From assembly GCA_030612185.1 (NCBI GenBank), contig JAUWOI010000267.1:1-6340 (forward strand): a DNA stretch of 6,340 bases, written 5' to 3'. The DNA comes from Anaerolineae bacterium. GTDB lineage: Bacteria > Chloroflexota > Anaerolineae > B4-G1. Each line of letters begins with the position of its first letter. Position 1 is the first letter of the stretch. The translations under genes were made by a program, and so were the position numbers. The notes under the pieces were generated by a model. The model searched no databases. It saw only the letters and a list, made by a program, of their open reading frames with translations, and was not told the DNA's origin. Of the stretch, positions 6,177 through 6,340 are shown piece after piece.

Positions 6177-6340
6177 TCTGGGTACTGCTCCGGCGCTTCG
6201 CCGACCGATTCGACGATGCGAGGATACTTCCCTTCCGGTGCGTCGGGATTGATCGCGTATACCTGCACCTTGAAACGCCACTCGTCGCCGTAATCGAAGA
6301 GGTACAGGAACTCCTGCTTGTGTTGCAAGTGGTAGATGTA
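6167..6340 (-). CDS. Plasmid pRiA4b ORF-3 family protein, C-terminal 57 residues
   Basis: The frame is open from the window edge to TAG at 6167. It encodes FLYLFDYGDEWRFKVQVY (residues 11-28 of the visible part), then YPRIVESVGEAPEQYPD. The FDYGDxW core and the basic-acidic VES-x-G-x-APxQYP ending are characteristic of the pRiA4b ORF-3 family (also found as IS1096-type TnpR-like passengers). These small accessory proteins are often found on plasmids and near mobile elements; their biochemical role is not established. Family members usually continue a little after the QYP motif; here the protein stops five residues later, so it may be slightly short. The N-terminal part lies outside the window. 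Confidence 0.75.
   Translation of the reverse strand, partial: YIYHLQHKQEFLYLFDYGDEWRFKVQVYAINPDAPEGKYPRIVESVGEAPEQYPDWE

Noticed and set aside
6006..6293. A 95-codon plus-strand frame at the right end
   Set aside because: It opposes the pRiA4b ORF-3-like coding frame and the Mth938-like remnant, and has no recognisable domain or start signal.
1..6340. CRISPR array, tRNA or ncRNA
   Set aside because: No regularly spaced repeats and no cloverleaf-like segment were seen on either strand.

Overview
The window is most likely bacterial chromosome, possibly Chloroflexota. That guess rests only on gene style: compact same-strand TA and defence genes, a short GGAGCAGG-type repeat, and mixed GC. No rRNA or universal marker is present to fix it. 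Every supported gene reads on the minus strand, so transcription runs from the right end (6340) to the left end (1).

In transcription order, the right end (6340-4972) is a worn accessory stretch. It holds the C-terminal 57 residues of a plasmid pRiA4b ORF-3 family protein, then a decayed Mth938/DUF498-like gene with two in-frame stops. Next is a small intact antitoxin-like gene with a good promoter and Shine-Dalgarno site. A VapC (PIN) toxin follows, cut off after about 41 codons. It runs into an AbiEi-type antitoxin/winged-helix fragment carrying an in-frame TGA, and that fragment is joined in frame to the last ~70 residues of a DinG/XPD-type helicase. Three broken genes in about 760 bp mark repeated recombination.

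The centre (4876-1309) is an intact two-gene operon: a class 2 OLD nuclease (ABC-type ATPase plus TOPRIM) overlapping by 14 nt with a complete UvrD/PcrA-like SF1 helicase. This is the composition and order of a Gabija anti-phage system (GajA-GajB). In the characterised system GajA is a nucleotide-sensitive DNA nicking enzyme and GajB is its helicase partner in a complex.

The left part (1260-1) is a third gene, 48 bp after gajB on the same strand. It is the first 420 residues of another UvrD/Rep-superfamily protein, open to the window edge. It has a good Walker A, but motifs II, III and IV deviate from consensus. It is clearly more GC-rich (sampled lines about 67-72%) than the Gabija pair (sampled lines about 43-58%). 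That fits a resident gene beside an acquired defence cassette, although co-transcription with gajAB is possible because no terminator is visible between them. A four-unit 8-bp repeat interrupts its coding sequence.
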